This document shows positions 4,470-5,568 of a stretch of 5,568 nucleotides of DNA, piece by piece. The DNA lies in NCBI GenBank assembly GCA_947647645.1, contig CANSLE010000178.1, forward strand, positions 1-5,568, in the 5' to 3' direction. Position 1 is the stretch's first letter. Each line of letters starts with the position of its first letter. The position numbers and the translations under genes were made by a program. The stretch comes from an uncultured Microbacterium sp. (GTDB lineage: Bacteria; Actinomycetota; Actinomycetes; Actinomycetales; Microbacteriaceae). The notes under the pieces are model-generated. The model ran no database searches, had not been told where the DNA came from, and saw only the letters and a list, made by a program, of their open reading frames with translations.

Positions 4470-5568
4470 TCACCTCGTTGACAGGAGCACGCGCTCGCAG
4501 GGGCCGTGCGCTGCGACGCGCCAGGCGCGGCCCGCGCCCTCGAGCGCGTAGGGCGGCAGCTCCCGCCGTCCGGTGATCGCTCGGAACTGCGCGAGGCATT
4601 CCGCTCCGACGAGCAGGTCATGGGTCTCACGCACATCAGCGAGCGCTCTCCACTGGGAGAGCCACTCCTCGGGGGCACCGTGCACGACGACCGGCGGTTC
4701 GGTCGGACGCGCACTGCCGGCGATATCGGACAGCCCGCCGGATGCCGCGCCCTCCCCGAGTGTCTCCAGGCGCGCGCCGTGGCGTGCACACGACTCGCGG
4801 AGCGCCCGCAGATCGCCGCCCGGTCCCACCACGGCGGCGGTGACGCCGCTGGGGCTGTCAGCGGGGCGCCACGACCGTGGCGTGGGATCTTCGCGCGGAG
4901 ACGGCGACGGCGACGGCGGGGCGGACGGATGGGCGAACTGGACGAGCATGCCGTCCCATCGCCCCCGCCCCGGTGGCAGGTCGCGGACGAAGTCGCCCCC
5001 GTCGCCACCGGCCGCGACGTGTTCGGCCCGCGTCGGCAACGACAGCAGCACCCGATGCGGGAGGAGGTCGATGACGCGCGCAAGAGCACCGGAGACGCGG
5101 GCTGCCGTGACGACGACCGTCCTTCCGTCGGCGCGGGCGCCGCGCACGAGGCGTTCCAGGCAGCCGACCATCTCCGTCGCATAGTCCGCCGGGAGCCTTC
5201 CGATCAGCGCATCGATGTCGTCGATCAGCACCGCGCGGCGGTCGCCTTCCCGCGAAATGCCCACGATCGTGTCCCAGGCGGCCTCGGGGTCGCTCGGGAC
5301 GCGCACCGGTAGGGCGGGCAGCTGCTGGGCGATGGCACGCAGCAGCGAGGTTCGGCCGCTGGCAGCCGCGCCGAGGATCACCAGCCCGGGGGCATCATCA
5401 GGAAGAAGGAGCGCCTCCTGACGCTGGCGGTCGGGCTCGTCGGCGAGGCCGAGGGCGATGCGCCCGGCAACCGCGACCCGCTCGAGCGGGACGCTCGAGG
5501 GCAGTGGCGGGAGCCAGGGCGCTCGAGCACGCCGCGGACCCGCGGAGTCGCGGATGCCATCGAGGACG
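4470..5568 (-). CDS. FtsK/SpoIIIE-type (EssC/EccC-like) multi-ATPase, C-terminal part only
   Basis: The frame is open from the right edge for 365 residues, so the N-terminal part is outside the window. It starts inside a linker with PWLPPLPSSVPL (residues about 17-28) and ALGLADEPDRQRQ (about 42-54), typical of the lead-in to the last ATPase domain of EssC/EccC-like proteins. Next come a Walker A-like GAAASGRTS at 66-74, a Walker B-like AVLIDD ending at D116-D117, and LPPGRGRWDGMLVQFA (about 197-212), the PGRG...VQ signature that closes such domains. The Walker A lysine is Arg (R72), so this domain probably does not hydrolyse ATP normally. A Pro/Ser-rich linker (about 214-241) and a final 120-residue domain with ITGRRELPPY follow. 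Family relatives pump substrates in type VII secretion or move DNA; which applies here cannot be told, as neither WXG100 nor other Ecc genes are visible. The gene converges on the asparaginase gene, 36 bp away. Confidence 0.82.
   Translation of the reverse strand, partial: VLDGIRDSAGPRRARAPWLPPLPSSVPLERVAVAGRIALGLADEPDRQRQEALLLPDDAPGLVILGAAASGRTSLLRAIAQQLPALPVRVPSDPEAAWDTIVGISREGDRRAVLIDDIDALIGRLPADYATEMVGCLERLVRGARADGRTVVVTAARVSGALARVIDLLPHRVLLSLPTRAEHVAAGGDGGDFVRDLPPGRGRWDGMLVQFAHPSAPPSPSPSPREDPTPRSWRPADSPSGVTAAVVGPGGDLRALRESCARHGARLETLGEGAASGGLSDIAGSARPTEPPVVVHGAPEEWLSQWRALADVRETHDLLVGAECLAQFRAITGRRELPPYALEGAGRAWRVAAHGPCERVLLSTR
4900..4918 (-). repeat. Short GACGGC tandem tract coding for Pro-Ser repeats
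   Basis: About three 6-bp units on the plus strand encode alternating Pro-Ser on the minus strand, in the linker of the FtsK-like protein. The repeat is in frame, so a change in copy number would alter linker length without breaking the protein. Confidence 0.5.

Noticed and set aside
4478..4483. A perfect TTGACA -35 hexamer on the plus strand
   Set aside because: No TAnnnT lies 16-18 bases downstream, and it falls in the last codons of the FtsK-like gene with no gene starting after it on that strand.
4977..5006. GGDGGDF in the FtsK-like protein as a possible GGDEF-like diguanylate cyclase motif
   Set aside because: It sits just before the PGRG...VQ signature of the ATPase domain, lacks the full GGDEF motif and the surrounding fold, and is a loop sequence.
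3914..5182. A 422-codon minus-strand open frame spanning the asparaginase and FtsK-like genes
   Set aside because: It is a different frame from the FtsK-like protein, Arg/Ser/Pro-rich, and crosses the convergent gene boundary, so it is a composition artefact.
1..5568. Mobile element, CRISPR array, tRNA or toxin-antitoxin module
   Set aside because: Both strands were read. No terminal inverted repeats with a transposase, no spaced direct repeats, no tRNA-like cloverleaf and no small paired genes were found; coding covers nearly the whole window.

Overview
The window comes from a high-GC actinobacterium. GC-rich third codon positions, GTG starts, and TAnnnT hexamers placed 6-7 nt before start codons all fit. 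Protein content and gene order look like Microbacteriaceae, probably Microbacterium; that placement is an inference from resemblance, not a search result. Almost every base is coding and no gap exceeds about 145 bp. There is no RNA gene, insertion sequence, phage gene, CRISPR array or other clear sign of a mobile element.

Layout, left to right. Positions 1-944 (minus) hold most of dxr, the second enzyme of the MEP isoprenoid pathway; its C-terminus lies beyond the left edge. Just upstream of it in transcription order, 994-1950 (minus) encodes an exported FKBP-type prolyl isomerase lipoprotein with one degenerate and one intact FKBP module. A 143-bp divergent intergenic region (1951-2093) separates it from a PlsC-family lysophosphatidate acyltransferase at 2094-2888 (plus). 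That gene overlaps tail-to-tail by 32 bp with an OsmC-family peroxidase-like gene at 2857-3363 (minus). The OsmC gene diverges across only 44 bp from an asparaginase II gene (Rhizobium etli AnsA/ReAV class) at 3408-4433 (plus). The asparaginase gene converges on the C-terminal part of an FtsK/SpoIIIE-type (EssC/EccC-like) multi-ATPase, 4470 to the right edge (minus).

The genes do not form one pathway. They are housekeeping or envelope-related functions: isoprenoid precursors, extracytoplasmic protein folding, phospholipid synthesis, hydroperoxide defence, asparagine hydrolysis and a probable secretion or translocation ATPase. Only the FKBP and dxr genes look like a possible operon, and even dxr has its own promoter-like element right before its start.

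I found no convincing new multi-gene system. The points most worth a second look are the repeated TAnnnT-N6/7-start arrangement (probable leaderless transcription), the FtsK-like C-terminal ATPase domain with Arg instead of Lys in its Walker A motif, the tightly packed divergent OsmC/asparaginase promoters, and the overlapping convergent 3' ends.
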